A DNA stretch of 64,000 nt from Macquaria australasica (Eukaryota > Chordata > Actinopteri > Centrarchiformes > Percichthyidae), in NCBI GenBank assembly GCA_005408345.1, contig SEMN01000061.1, positions 813,501 through 877,500 on the forward strand. The letters run 5' to 3'. Below the pieces are notes generated by a model that saw only the letters and a list, made by a program, of their open reading frames with translations, was not told the DNA's origin and searched no databases. Both the position numbers and the translations under genes were made by a program. How positions within the stretch are numbered: position 1 is the stretch's first letter; every line of letters starts with the position of its first letter. This document shows positions 39,753 through 49,820 of the stretch, piece by piece.

Positions 39753-40209
39753 TTAAAAGGATCTTTCAGACCTAATTTTATTATTTTTTAACCTAGCTAA
39801 CCTTAATTGTTATCATTGTTATTAAGGTTAATATGTAGCCTTCAATTACTGTGATATTAAACTTTGTCCCTCTAGGCAACACTGCGATGTCTTTTGTAAG
39901 ATTTTTTGCTGATGAAGTTTGAGCTTCTGTAGGTGGCGCTCTTATCTGATCAACATGGTGGTTGTTGCTGCTAACTATAGTTTTTGCTCTGATTATGCAG
40001 TTTCTATTCATGAATGGAGGTGGGGAGTCCAATGGATGCATGGAGTAAAGTATGTATTTGGCAACTCACAAGTTCTAAAAACCTTTAAGAAGTTAATATT
40101 AAAATGATGATTCTTTAATTCTTTAATTCTTTAATTCTTTTGAAATCAATGTTGGGAACTGCAGTTTGAGAGAAGATACCCAGCCTCTTGGGAAGAACTG
40201 CATCTTGAA

Positions 40210-40326
40210 GGCCAGTTTTATTGGTTGGTCAAAAATAGGAAATCCCAAGCTCCACATGTACAATATAACCACGTGTACATGTGGAGCTTGGGATTTCCTA
40301 TTTTTGACCAACCAATAAAACTGGCC
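40210..40326. repeat. Perfect 52-bp inverted repeat (hairpin)
   Basis: Arms at 40210-40261 and 40275-40326 are exact reverse complements over 52 bases. A 13-base spacer (AATATAACCACGT) separates them. The arms start GGCCAGTTTTATTGG and end CCACATGTAC at the loop. Because of the symmetry both strands give the same short peptide frame, which is a by-product. Transcribed from either strand it would fold into a long perfect stem. It could be a young snap-back duplication, the core of a MITE, a hairpin RNA source or an assembly artefact. Confidence 0.97.
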
Positions 40327-40528
40327 AAACTGCACAGTTATTCCAAACTATCTGGAGATGTACTGAGCATCACTTGCTGTGTGTACTGTAGGATTTCTCC
40401 CAGGAAATAACTATCAGACACAAAATGTTGAGAACAACAAAAGCTGAACTGGCAGTTGGTTGAAAACTACTAATTGCAATTGCAAAAAGGACGTTTACTA
40501 ATTACCCCTCAATGAAAGCTAATTAACT

Positions 40529-40802
40529 AGTGCTGAAACTGTTAGTAGCTGAATCGACTGGCATAAAACTAAACAGGAACCATTCTGACTGATTCATTAA
40601 TTAATAATGTTTAATTATTAAAGCAAATAATTGCTGATTCAAAAGTGTCTGTTCTCTTCTTTATTTTATTTATGTATAACTAAATATCTTTGGATTTTGG
40701 ACTGTTGCTTAGGTAAAACAAGCCATTTGAAGCTGTTACCTTTAATCAAAAAGTAATTTATACATGAATCAATGATGAAAATAATCAATAGTTACAGCCC
40801 CA
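40529..40802 (+). repeat. AATAATC-type repeat, copy 1
   Basis: It contains AGTGCTGAAACTGTTAGTAG, TAAATATCTTTGGATTTTGG, ACTGTTGCTTAGGTAAAACA and the ending AATAATCAATAGTTACAGCC. The same order of phrases recurs at 48880-49820, 52602-52895, 54760-55020 (reversed) and 59183-59455. I know this family as one of the most abundant in percomorphs. It has inverted ends of the kind GTGCTGAAACTA/TAGTTGCAGCCC. Confidence 0.7.
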
Positions 40803-41495
40803 TAATTACCTGGACTAAGAGGTGAAATACAAGACGGTTCATCTTCCTCCTGTCTTTCTCTTGCTCATTCATTGAGGAGCAGGCATTAGCAGATGAAGTA
40901 TCATGTAAGGTCGATCAGTGTTTGTGATAACTCTGGAGGGCAGCTCAATATATGGATTTGTTTATCTCCTCCCTGGCTGCATCCACAGGGGGCACCTCCA
41001 CGCTCCCCGCTCTGCATGGTAACACCGTCCGACAGAACCTCTAAATATTTTCAATGAGGGAAGTTGACACAAGGCTCAATAATGACAGTCCTTGATGTAA
41101 TATTCACTGTTCTAAAAGCTCTGCAGGGAACCAAGTTTGATTTGTTACTGAATTGACAGCAGACAGCTGGTAAGTATAGAGAGAGTGTTCTGTTTTCCCC
41201 AATCAGCAGGCTTCCTACTGTTGTAACACCGTTATTATCTCGATAGAGTGCTTATTTTGCTCTTTGATAAACCTAAAGATCACTATAATTTCCCTACAGT
41301 TTTCCAATAAGGGCCTCTAATATGTTTGTGGAACTCAGTAATGAGCTTACTACTGATGGGTTTTCAGACATATAGTTTTTGGCTTATGGTTTCTCTGTGA
41401 TATTATAGCTTCTAAAATGTTGTCCACATCTTAGTGTTTATGTTTATGTTAATGTTGTCCAGCTGCTATAGGCCTAGACTGCCGGGGGACTTCCT
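40803..41495. other. Intergenic, no gene seen
   Basis: Segment 40840-41110 is repeat-free with mixed composition, a weak candidate for a conserved non-coding element. Nothing codes. Confidence 0.4.
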
Positions 41496-42131
41496 ATGAT
41501 GCACTGAGCTCCTTTCTCCTCCTCTTCCTCTCCATCTGTACGCCCTCATATCCCATCAATGCTTGTTATTAATTCAACTTCTTCCCGTAGTTGTGTGCTT
41601 TCTCTCTCCTCTCTCTCTCCCTCCCCTTCTGTTGCTTTCTGCAGGTGTTTCTGCCTCTGGAGCTGTGGAGGTCTGGGTCTGTGGTTGCTGCCGCCTGCTG
41701 CCCCCGTGCTCCTGCTCTGCACCCGCTGATGCTATTGCTGTTGTTGCTGTTATTAGTATTGCTATTATAATGTTGCTCTTAGTGTTGTTTCTGTTGGTGT
41801 TAACATCAATGTCATTACCATATCTATGCTGTATTGAGCTGCTGTATGTTCTCTTTCCTCCTGCTCTCTCTCTCCCGCTCCCCCCTTCCCCCTTCAACCC
41901 AACCGGTCGAGGCAGATGACCGCCCACCTTGAGCCTGGTTCTGCTCGAGGTTTCTACCTGTTAAAAGGGAGTTTTTCCTTGCCACTGTCGCATAGTGCTT
42001 GCTCATGGTGGGAACTGTTGGGTCTCTGTAAATATAAAGAGTCGGTCTAGACCTGCTCTATTCGAAAAAGTGCCCTGAGATAACTTTGTTATGATATGGC
42101 GCTATATAAATAAAACTGAATTGAATTGAAT
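41496..42131 (+). repeat. Direct-repeat copy 2, tail of TTGAA units
   Basis: Same orientation and near-identical to 38254-38927, starting and ending at the same phrases. Differences are mainly indels. It lacks one CCGCCTGCTG unit and about 20 bases after CCATATCTAT. It keeps an AGACCTGCTCT segment near 42050 that copy 1 has lost. The shared edges suggest two separate insertions of one family. A segmental duplication would probably have extended into the flanks. Confidence 0.8.
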
Positions 42132-42242
42132 CTTTTAAACATGGAAATGTGTTTACACCTGTATTGTTTTAGTGAGTAATGTGCACTGTACGGTACTGAT
42201 GTATACTCATGTACTGTACATCATGGCCAGATTAACCTGTTA

Positions 42243-42726
42243 GGCTGCATTCAGACAGAATCAGGTGCTGCGGCGAAAACCCATTCATTTGAATGTGGTT
42301 AGTGCATTTAGGTCGCAGCGGTGGGGACCGCAGGGGGTGCCGAAAAGAAACGCAGCGACCCTGGCAAAAAGTTAAAACAGAATCAGGTTTTGGGGAAACG
42401 CAACCAACGTCACGCTGCGGCAGCCAATCACGCCGACCGAAAGACGCCCAGGTGAAGAAGAACCTTGTTTAGCCTGTAGCATTGTAGCATTCCTCTGTTT
42501 ACCAAGCAGCTGTGAAGATGGAAGACAGACTGATCAATCGGCGCTGTGATGACTGTACATCAGCTGTTACCCTGCCACAAGGGAGCACAAAAACGTTAAT
42601 TGCCGTGCAGTCGCTTGACTTGTATTGCTCTTCAAGCTGGGATTGCTGGTTAGTATGTGACACTCCCACACCGCCGCACAGGCCTGCGCTAATTGCCACA
42701 ACACCTGATTCTGTCTGAATGCTGTC
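42243..42726. repeat. Harbinger-like MITE with TTA target duplication
   Basis: The left end GGCTGCATTCAGACAGAATC, with AGGTG following, matches the right end on the other strand (GACAGCATTCAGACAGAATC, then AGGTG) except at two or three positions over 25 bases. TTA flanks both sides (42240-42242 and 42727-42729). A 3-bp TTA/TAA duplication is typical of PIF/Harbinger. The interior is CpG-rich for this region. The 68-residue frame inside has no transposase motif, so the element is non-autonomous. Confidence 0.75.
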
Positions 42727-42729
42727 TTA

Positions 42730-45700
42730 GGGGGCGCCTGGAGGAAAAGTTGTCCCCCTTATTTAGGAATGAGCACCATGTGAGCACAGTAATTAACAAA
42801 AATAATTAAGGTCTTAAAACTAGATTTTAAAACAAGGCCCCTCTACAAGACAAAAACATTAGGTAATAATGCAGGACCCTTCATAGTTGATACTTTCTTG
42901 ATGCAAATTCTTAAATAAGTTTGCAACCAATTAATTAATGTGCAATTATTGACAAGCAGTGAACCTGGTACTTACCCTAGTTGCCCGCTTTGCCGATGGG
43001 ATTCCAGGCGTGCTGTACATGTTGGTCATAATAAATAACTGTCACAGGCTTTGAACACTTGGATTCTGCATTATCATTATGCTACACTAAGACTGTAATG
43101 TTTCAAGAGTTCTCCACATCACTTCCTCCTGCAAACCCACCCTGACGTGCTGGTTGTTGTGCGAGTTGTGTAAGTCACAGTCATACTTCTCACTGAGTCA
43201 ATCTACAGTCATTCTCCTTCATCAAGCAACGTCATCATACTTCTCAGTTAGACAATTTGCTTACTCTACAAGTGAGGGTGTAATTGAGGGTTTAGCCACC
43301 CCTCGTGTTTTTGTAGACTCCTAGAAATTACATTTATGTATTACTAAATTGTTTTCACAGTTACGCAAACATAATCTCTGCCTGGGTTATGTCCAGAGAC
43401 ATTTTTGAGTGAATGAAGTGCTGTATTTATGTCCGACACCAGAGTCACAGCAAATTGCTCAGGGTGGATGTGAGGTCTATAAAGCCTTAAGTCTATAACG
43501 CTTTTTTTATTGATAAACATTATAAATTAGTTGTACATAATCCTAATTTCCAGGAGACAAGGTTGGCTCTCGGAACTTTTCGGATTACTTGTTTTGTCCT
43601 TTGTCAGGTGTTGTGCATAGTCTGTTTCCACATTGATTTGTGTATGCCCTTACATTAACTGAACCAAACCGAAACATAACCTAATGTTAGCCTAAATTAA
43701 ACCGTAACCTCCAACACGGAGGGCAGCACTATAGGAAACACGATTTGAAGTGTAAACTGACTCCAACACAAGACTGGGTTATCTTCATGTGAGCACAGAC
43801 AGCATCAGCCAGTAACACTGTCAGTTATTACAACCTACTGCAGCTACACCTCAAAGAAAAAGTCCCTGGAGTAATTCTTCAGGGAGTGATAAATAAGTTG
43901 TAAGATCAGCAGCCTCCAGTTAGATCAAAACACATCAACCTGCAAGCGCCATGTGCATCGCTACTGGAAGGGAGAAAAAAAACTTTGAAAAATCTCACAT
44001 TTCTGCTACAACTTGCTCACTAGCACTATTCTATTTCTAAAGTGGCTTATGCAAGAAATTTAATTTTGTTCTGCGGCTGAAACACACAAACCGCAAATCA
44101 AAGTGTTCAAATTTTACTAAATTTCACTTGAATTTGGGCTGTGATGCAACACAACCAGGAAAAAAAAAGCACCAAACTTTTTTTTTGTTTTTGTTTTTTG
44201 CTTTTATTTCTCATTTCCAAATAAATCAGCACCAAATCTATGGGCATCACTCAGAGATTGCCAAATAAAAACACAGATTATTAGCTTTCATATTCAGGCT
44301 GCAAAATAGTGGAAAGACTCCTCAAATGATTATCAAAAGAAAAACACACACCTGTCTGCTGCTCGCTAACAGCTGGCATGTCAGCTGTGAGATTTTAAAC
44401 ACATCACAGTTAACAGTTGGACCATTGAAAGGAACAACCTGGGAGTGTTTTTACTTCCACTTAATTCTTTATTCATTATTTTCCAGGCGATCCATAAACA
44501 TACATAACTAAGTAGGGGAGATATTAATAGTAAAGGCAGCTTCAATATGCAGCACATACTTCTTTCATTTCATAAATAAAGTGGTCAGACCTTTGGCATA
44601 TCTTAAATGATAACTTTCCGTAAGCCACAATTCTGTTGAGTACAAAATATCATTAATAAGAGTAGGCTGTGCAATGTTGTATTATCAATCTTCAGTGCTG
44701 TCTGAACTTGTTCATCAGAAACCTTGGCAGATGATGCAAATACACAGGATCTCCTAAAATGAAAAGCCTTGGCCAGAATGAAAACAGGGAGCCAACAACG
44801 TTTACAAAATGTTTCTAAAGACAAAACCATTGCATCTCGTGTCAACTCCAAAAGACATATTACAGTATGGGCCATCATCAAAGCAACATCACCAACATTC
44901 AACCCAGAAACGTTTGTACATTCTCACAGATAGAGAAACATGTAATACAGGTTTTCAAAATATATTCTCATCATTTGCATCTATTACTTTAACCGCTGGG
45001 CTGGCAGTTACAACATGTGTGTTACAACCGGTCTCACTAATCAGGTTTTGGATTTGGGCCTTCTTAAAAGTCAGTAGCAGTTGTTTTATGACAGGATTTT
45101 ATGTGTTTGTTGAGACTGTGGAGGGACAAGGACAGAGAAAAAAGAGGAATGTTTAGAGTGTTATGAGACTCATCCTACATTTCAGTCAATTCGATCTTTT
45201 CACCAACATAATCCACTCAGGATCAATACTGCTTTCCAGGGAGTCCTAGGTACATATATTTAACCAAAAAACAAAAACAAAAACACATCAGTCAGTGCAG
45301 TTTGCTGAAAAATTTATATCTAACGTTTTGTCTTTGGAAACATTTTGTCTTTGGAAAATAGAATTATTTTTCACCTAACTTTTTTACTGTGTGTTAAAAA
45401 AGACAACTAAACTAAACAAAAAACTCAAAGATTTGAAGTGTAGTTGTTTTCTCCTGTTTTTACTATACAATGTAATTGGAATAACACTCTAGGTCACACC
45501 TGATTCTTGCCTTTAAACGTCATATTAGCCAATATCATATATCATAATATCATATCATATCAGCCAGTACAACAGGAGATGTAATACCACATGTGCTGTG
45601 TATATGGACAGGGAGCTAATTTGTTCACGGAATTGATACATTTTTGAAAATGAATAAAATATTTTTAAAATGAAAAACCAAACTGAACTATATAGGATAT

Positions 45701-45899
45701 ACCAATGTACCAATTAAGGCATGGAAAAAGACAATAAACATGTTTCAATACCGACTTGTTTCAGCTTACATACACAGCTGGGTTTTTACTGCTTTTATTA
45801 TTTTATTAATAAACTTAAATATTTGTGGCGATAAATACATATTTACTACTAGTGGCAAGGTAAAAATTAATGGTGGTTAAATTATGATTCCGTGGGAAG
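42730..45899. other. Intergenic upstream of ankrd50
   Basis: No gene is recognisable. A T-run lies near 44178-44187 and an imperfect ATATCAT run near 45533-45560. Some ankrd50 regulatory elements may lie here, but no motif cluster stands out. The 115-residue frame at 44809-45156 has no domain or splice support. Confidence 0.5.
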
Positions 45900-46009
45900 T
45901 TAATAAATTATTTGAAATTATTTTTACATTTTTTTTATCACCTCATTATGTTTTGCTAATGGCGACAAAAGGGTAAAACTCCAAATCCCATAAGACCTTG
46001 CGCCGCTCA

Positions 46010-46085
<76 letters not shown>

Positions 46086-46358
46086 CTGCATGCAGCGGAG
46101 AGAAATGTGGAGTGTTTGGAGGCGGAGAGTCAGTCGGCTCACTGTGGAGCTGTGTCGGGCAGCAGGAGGAGCCGACACCGACAGAAAAGACCGATTCAAA
46201 GAAACACATGAACGTTGCTCAAATGCCGAAATTTGAGCTTTGAATTGCACCGAAAGAAAAGCTCGAATGGTTCGTCTGAAGGCTTTAACGTGGACAGAAA
46301 GGGTGTTGACTACGGACACAGCAAACCCCTCCAAAACACCAAGAGGAATCGACAAGAG
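45900..46358 (+). promoter_or_regulatory. ankrd50: Probable ankrd50 promoter and non-coding first exon
   Basis: After a long AT-rich stretch, the sequence from about 46084 to 46420 becomes richer in G, C and CpG, as expected of a vertebrate CpG-type promoter. There is no clear TATA box. A good donor-like site, GACAAGAG|GTGAGG, places a possible exon end at 46358. I infer that transcription starts shortly after the GT tract and that this is a 5' untranslated exon of ankrd50, whose coding exon begins about 1.9 kb downstream. The start site cannot be set from sequence alone. A second donor-like GTGAGG near 46608 is an alternative. The 46 kb upstream holds no other recognisable gene. Confidence 0.5.
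46013..46082. repeat. (GT)35 microsatellite at the ankrd50 promoter
   Basis: Thirty-five uninterrupted GT units lie immediately before the CpG-rich segment taken as the first exon. Long GT tracts can adopt left-handed Z-DNA and are highly length-variable. This is the longest pure dinucleotide run in the window. Reading frames across it are low-complexity artefacts. Confidence 0.97.
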
Positions 46359-47609
46359 GTGAGGGGGGGGGGCGTTTGGGGATGTGAGAGACATTTGAAA
46401 CTGTAGCGAAAATCGTGAAACGCTCCACAATTGGCCAAATCGAAGTTTAAGGGAACAGTTTCGGTAGACTGCAACAACACGACAGGCTACATTTAACGTG
46501 TATTTTTTTTGGGGGGGGGTTTCTCCCCAAAGCATGCAACTGTTAGCTAGTCTGGACGGGGGTTTTAAAAGCCCCCATAGGTGTAAATTGTATCCCATCT
46601 GAAATGGGTGAGGTTTGTCTGGCCATACAAAAGACTTGTGCTGCCTTTTCAGTCACTGGAGTGAATTCGTGTCGTTTGCTCTGAGAGGTTATTTGTCGCC
46701 TTCCGCCTCAAAACACAACTGGCCGTTGAAATATTGAACATTTATTCGTTAAGCTTTGTGTTGGGCGCCTTAGAAAAACAGAAAGGTGTGGAAACGTATC
46801 GCAGCCCGTGTAAAACCTTGTTATTTGGCAGCGTTACAGAGTAACCATCAAGACTGTGTGTGTGTGTTTTCTTGGCTGGAGAGGCTGGGTAATATTTGCA
46901 TTTGCTCCAGTATAGAGAAGCAGTACTAGGCAGTGATGAAGGACTAAATGAAAAGGTGGTTAAACTGCAGTTAGCCAAAAAGAAATCAAATCAAAAGAAG
47001 CTAAAATTTCATGCCCTTTCGTCCTTTTAAAGATCCATCATCATGGCACTTAACACCATTTCCTAATCACCAGGACTATCACATATACTCCGGATTAAAC
47101 TCTGTAAGGTTTCTGTCATCTTAAAAAGCTGTTAAAAACCCTTTTGGAGGTGGTGTTACCTTCCACTTCCACTCATGTAAACGACCCCTGTAAGTGCAGG
47201 AAAAGGGGGTCCACTTATTTGGACCCCCCCCCCCCCCACCCTCTCCCACAGTTCAGGACGGATGTGGACTGTTTGGGATTTAAATCCACATAGGAAGGAA
47301 GGAAGGGGGGGGGATCTGTGGATAGAATAGAGTTAGCCCTTCTTTGTAGGTTGGAGAATATAACAGTAAAGTCCATCATAAGAAGTAGTGGCAAACTGTT
47401 GCAGCTTATATGGGGATATGTTTTTAACGCCAATTAATATACAGATTTTTGTTCATATTGGTGGTTGTATTCCTGCATGGCTCCAAGACTGTAAATGTCT
47501 CAACAAACATCTCCTTGAGTAAGATGGTTATTTGTACATTAGCAGAAAGCAGAAAGTTGTCTTTAAAATGTGTCCTAATTCAGCCTTTATTTCTGTCTCT
47601 ATTTTCCAG
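46359..47609 (+). other. ankrd50: Probable intron 1 of ankrd50
   Basis: This segment would be the first intron if the donor at 46359 (GTGAGG) pairs with the strong acceptor ending at 47609, where a long pyrimidine tract runs into TTTTCCAG. It contains a run of 14 C at 47224-47237, a short G run near 47306 and no coding signal. Other acceptors (CTAG at 47961, CAG at 48123) are possible, so the intron could be longer. The segment between 46400 and 46700 is still fairly CpG-rich and may be part of the promoter. Confidence 0.35.
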
Positions 47610-48242
47610 GGGAAAAGCCAGGCTTAGTATGTTATTGGAGAAACTGACTCTGCACTGGCAGCCTCTTCCATGTTAATGTAATGGAAACGCGCTTTGGTCA
47701 TCCCCGGTAGCATCTGAAATGCATCAGCGGAAATATATCAGCAACTCCCATGGCTAATTGTATCAAGCGGTGGTGGCTTGAGTTTGCCAGTGGATGCACT
47801 CAAGAGCTGGGTGCCCTGCCATGCTCAGCGCCATGCTAAAGCAACACACTCATAATAACAAGGAGCACTCAGTTCAACCAGTGGGAAAGCTGTGGAAAAA
47901 GTTGGTGGAAAATCTATGGTTTGAGCCTCAGTTTTGATTTCCTTTTTTTATTTTGACCTAGATATTCAGTAACGCACCATAGCTCGGCTGCTTTTCCTGC
48001 CGTCTGCAGCAGCTCTGCTTCCTTCTCCACTTTCACTCAAGTTGCATTCACTCTGGCTTCTTCTTAACATCAACACCAGGGACGGCTAGACTGCTACCTG
48101 CTTTCTGAGAGGCTCATTTTCAGCCGACGAAATGGATGTTCCAATTTACTGCCGGCCTTTGTTGGAGGTGAAAATGTGAGGGGCAGAATGAAAGGACCCC
48201 TATGAAGAGGAGGAATAGGTGGAACAGCAGCACTATATCAAA
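47610..48242 (+). other. ankrd50: Probable 5' UTR part of ankrd50 exon 2
   Basis: This lies between the best upstream acceptor (ending 47609) and the start codon at 48243. The acceptor has a long pyrimidine tract (TTTCTGTCTCTATTTTCCAG). If a closer acceptor such as TTTTCAG ending at 48123 is used, only the last 119 bases are in the mRNA. The segment holds several upstream ATGs, the last two described separately. An in-frame TAG at 48216-48218 closes the ankrd50 frame upstream of its start codon. Confidence 0.4.
48132..48179 (+). promoter_or_regulatory. Upstream ORF (15 codons) with strong start context
   Basis: An ATG at 48132 has G at -3 and G at +4, a strong Kozak context. It reads 15 codons to a TGA at 48177-48179, 63 bases before the ankrd50 ATG. 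It is downstream of all three acceptor sites I consider plausible, so it should be in the mature mRNA. By analogy with other vertebrate uORFs it may reduce translation of the main frame and rely on re-initiation. That role is inference. Confidence 0.45.
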
Positions 48243-48351
48243 ATGGCCCAAACCAGTTTGCTGCAGGGGAAGCGCTTTTACTGCCGGGAGTGGGTCTTCC
48301 ATAAGATCCAGCATTGCCTCCAGGAGAAAACCAACAACCTCAGTGGAGTGA
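48202..48351 (+). promoter_or_regulatory. Overlapping upstream ORF across the ankrd50 start
   Basis: An ATG at 48202 in a weak context (C at -3, A at +4) opens a different frame. It reads 49 codons to TGA at 48349-48351, running through the ankrd50 start at 48243. Ribosomes using it would bypass the main start. The weak context predicts mostly leaky scanning. Its encoded peptide resembles no family I know, so any effect would come from the act of translation. Confidence 0.4.
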
Positions 48352-48748
48352 CCAGCACTCCCAGTAAGCAGCCCGCGCTGGCGCCCGGCGGGTGTGCGTC
48401 CAACCCCGGTACCCTGACAGCAGGATCCGTGAAGTCAGGTAGCTCCTGGGGGGTGTTGCTGGTGGGGGGTCCGGGAAGCGGGAAAACTGCAGTGTGCACG
48501 GAGCTGTTGTGGCCCACATCGACCCAGGGAACACACCGGGGTCTGCACCAGCAGAGCCTGGCTTTCCACTTCTGCCGGGCGGACGACTCTGACACGCTGT
48601 GCGTCGGCGGATTCATCCGAGGTTTGGTGGCGCAGATCTGCCGCAGCGGGCTGGTGCCGGGATACGAGGAGAAGGTGCGTGACCCAGCTGTGCAGAGCAC
48701 TTTGCAGCCTGGAGAGTGTGAGAGGAACCCCACAGAGGCTTTCAAGAG
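48243..48748 (+). CDS. ankrd50: ankrd50, first coding exon (N-terminus, Walker A)
   Basis: This exon encodes residues 1-168 and two bases of codon 169 of ankyrin repeat domain protein 50. The start MAQTSLLQGKRF, the segment FYCREWVFHKIQHCLQEK and the block from AFHFCRADDSDTLCVGGF to NPTEAFKR match vertebrate ANKRD50 as I remember it. Residues 75-82 (GGPGSGKT) are a Walker A P-loop, so the N-terminus is a STAND/NACHT-like NTPase module. The start is the first ATG after an in-frame TAG (48216) and has A at -3 and G at +4. The exon ends at AAGAG|GTAAGG. A Ser/Thr/Pro/Gly-rich linker (about residues 31-68) is the most divergent part. In mammals ANKRD50 acts with SNX27, retromer and the WASH complex in recycling cargo such as GLUT1 from endosomes to the plasma membrane. 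Confidence 0.95.
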
Positions 48749-48879
48749 GTAAGGAAGAACACACACAAACACACAACTCTTCCTTTTTTCTTGCTCTTAC
48801 TATCAACTCCAGCCAGATGATTTGACACATTAGCACACCTTCAGACAGAGGAGGAACTAATCCATGAAGTTACTGCTTA

Positions 48880-49820
48880 TGAGTAGTCGATCGATGGAGA
48901 ATTAATCGACAACAATTTTGGCAGCTCATTGTTTAAGGCAGTTATCAAGTAAAACTGCCAAAAGTATTTCCCAAATGTGAGGATTTATTGCTTTTCTCAG
49001 TTTTATATAATTATAGAGTGCTGCAGGGATGACGTATTTTTGTAGGCCAACCAGGAAGTTAGCATCGCCCCTTGGATTACTGCAGAAAATAAGCTCTGTG
49101 GCAAACAAAGTTTATGATACTTACATGTTTTGTTCAGCAGGATAATCTTCACAAATTAACACCACTTATGATTTTTGAAGCGTAAATGCAATCACCAGAA
49201 GTAAAAAGCTAACGTTGGGCTATTAACAAACTACACCACGGTCACATGACTTCAATGTCACCACCACTAAGCTTCCAACTTTTATTTTGTGCGTTTACCT
49301 CTTCTACAAAAGCCTTAGGAAAGTGTGAGTTAGAATAGTTTACAAGAGCAAGAGTATAAACCCAACGAGGCTGTAAAGGAGGACGAGTGAGTAGATGAGT
49401 TTCTGTGTTCAGCGTGATGACATTTAATGTCCCCGACAACCTCTGTGGTCTCATTTAGACACTTGTTAGCAACTGCCTTTTTTCAGACACTGACGTATTT
49501 TATGTCGTATAACAAAACGTGAAAATCAACCACACACCTTATCGTCTAACCAAAAATCCATTCAAGAAACCCCATTTGACTTGAGACAAGGGAACCGAAA
49601 GTGCAAACATGCTAACTCATTTCCAGGTTTTAGAACTCATTCCTGCAGCACCCTATTAACTGAATATCTTTGAGTTTTGGACTGTTGGTTGGACAAAACA
49701 GGCATTTTCCAAATACTATCTTGGGCGGTTATCATTATTTTCTGACATTTTATTGATTGAATTGTAAAAAATAATTAGCTGGTTAATTGCTAATAAAAAC
49801 AGCAGATTGTTGCAGCCCTG
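48880..49820 (+). repeat. AATAATC-type repeat, copy 2, split by an insert
   Basis: The left part (TCGATCGATGGAGAATTAAT, CCAAATGTGAGGATTTATTG) ends at 49015. The right part resumes at 49654 with TTAACTGAATATCTTTGAGT, TTTTGGACTGTTGGTTGGAC and ends in GATTGTTGCAGCCCTG. Together they reconstitute the family order, proving that the 638 bases between are a later insertion. Confidence 0.75.
49016..49653. repeat. Younger element with GTGCTGCAGG ends
   Basis: The left end GAGTGCTGCAGGGATGA and the right end on the other strand (GGGTGCTGCAGGAATGA) form a 17-base terminal inverted repeat with two mismatches. TA is found at both junctions (49014-49015, 49654-49655), consistent with TA-target insertion. 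The interior (TAGGCCAACCAGGAAGTTAG) belongs to a family I recall from fish. No transposase frame is present. Confidence 0.7.

Noticed and set aside
40123..40410. The same peptide encoded on both strands
   Set aside because: It is a direct result of the perfect inverted repeat at 40210-40326, not a gene pair.
42512..42718. 68-residue frame in the Harbinger-like element as a transposase or DNA-binding protein
   Set aside because: No DDE or Myb-type motif, and it is far too short.
45924..46598. 224-residue minus-strand frame, the longest in the window
   Set aside because: It runs through the GT tract, giving a His-Thr repeat, and lies antisense to the ankrd50 promoter region. No domain outside the repeat.
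48219..48242. Earlier start of the ankrd50 protein at 48219
   Set aside because: The codon is GTG, it follows an in-frame TAG directly, and the family begins at the ATG eight codons later, which has a strong context.
48278..48836. Several minus-strand frames of 64-164 residues
   Set aside because: They are antisense to the GC-rich first ankrd50 coding exon, which keeps stop codons rare.
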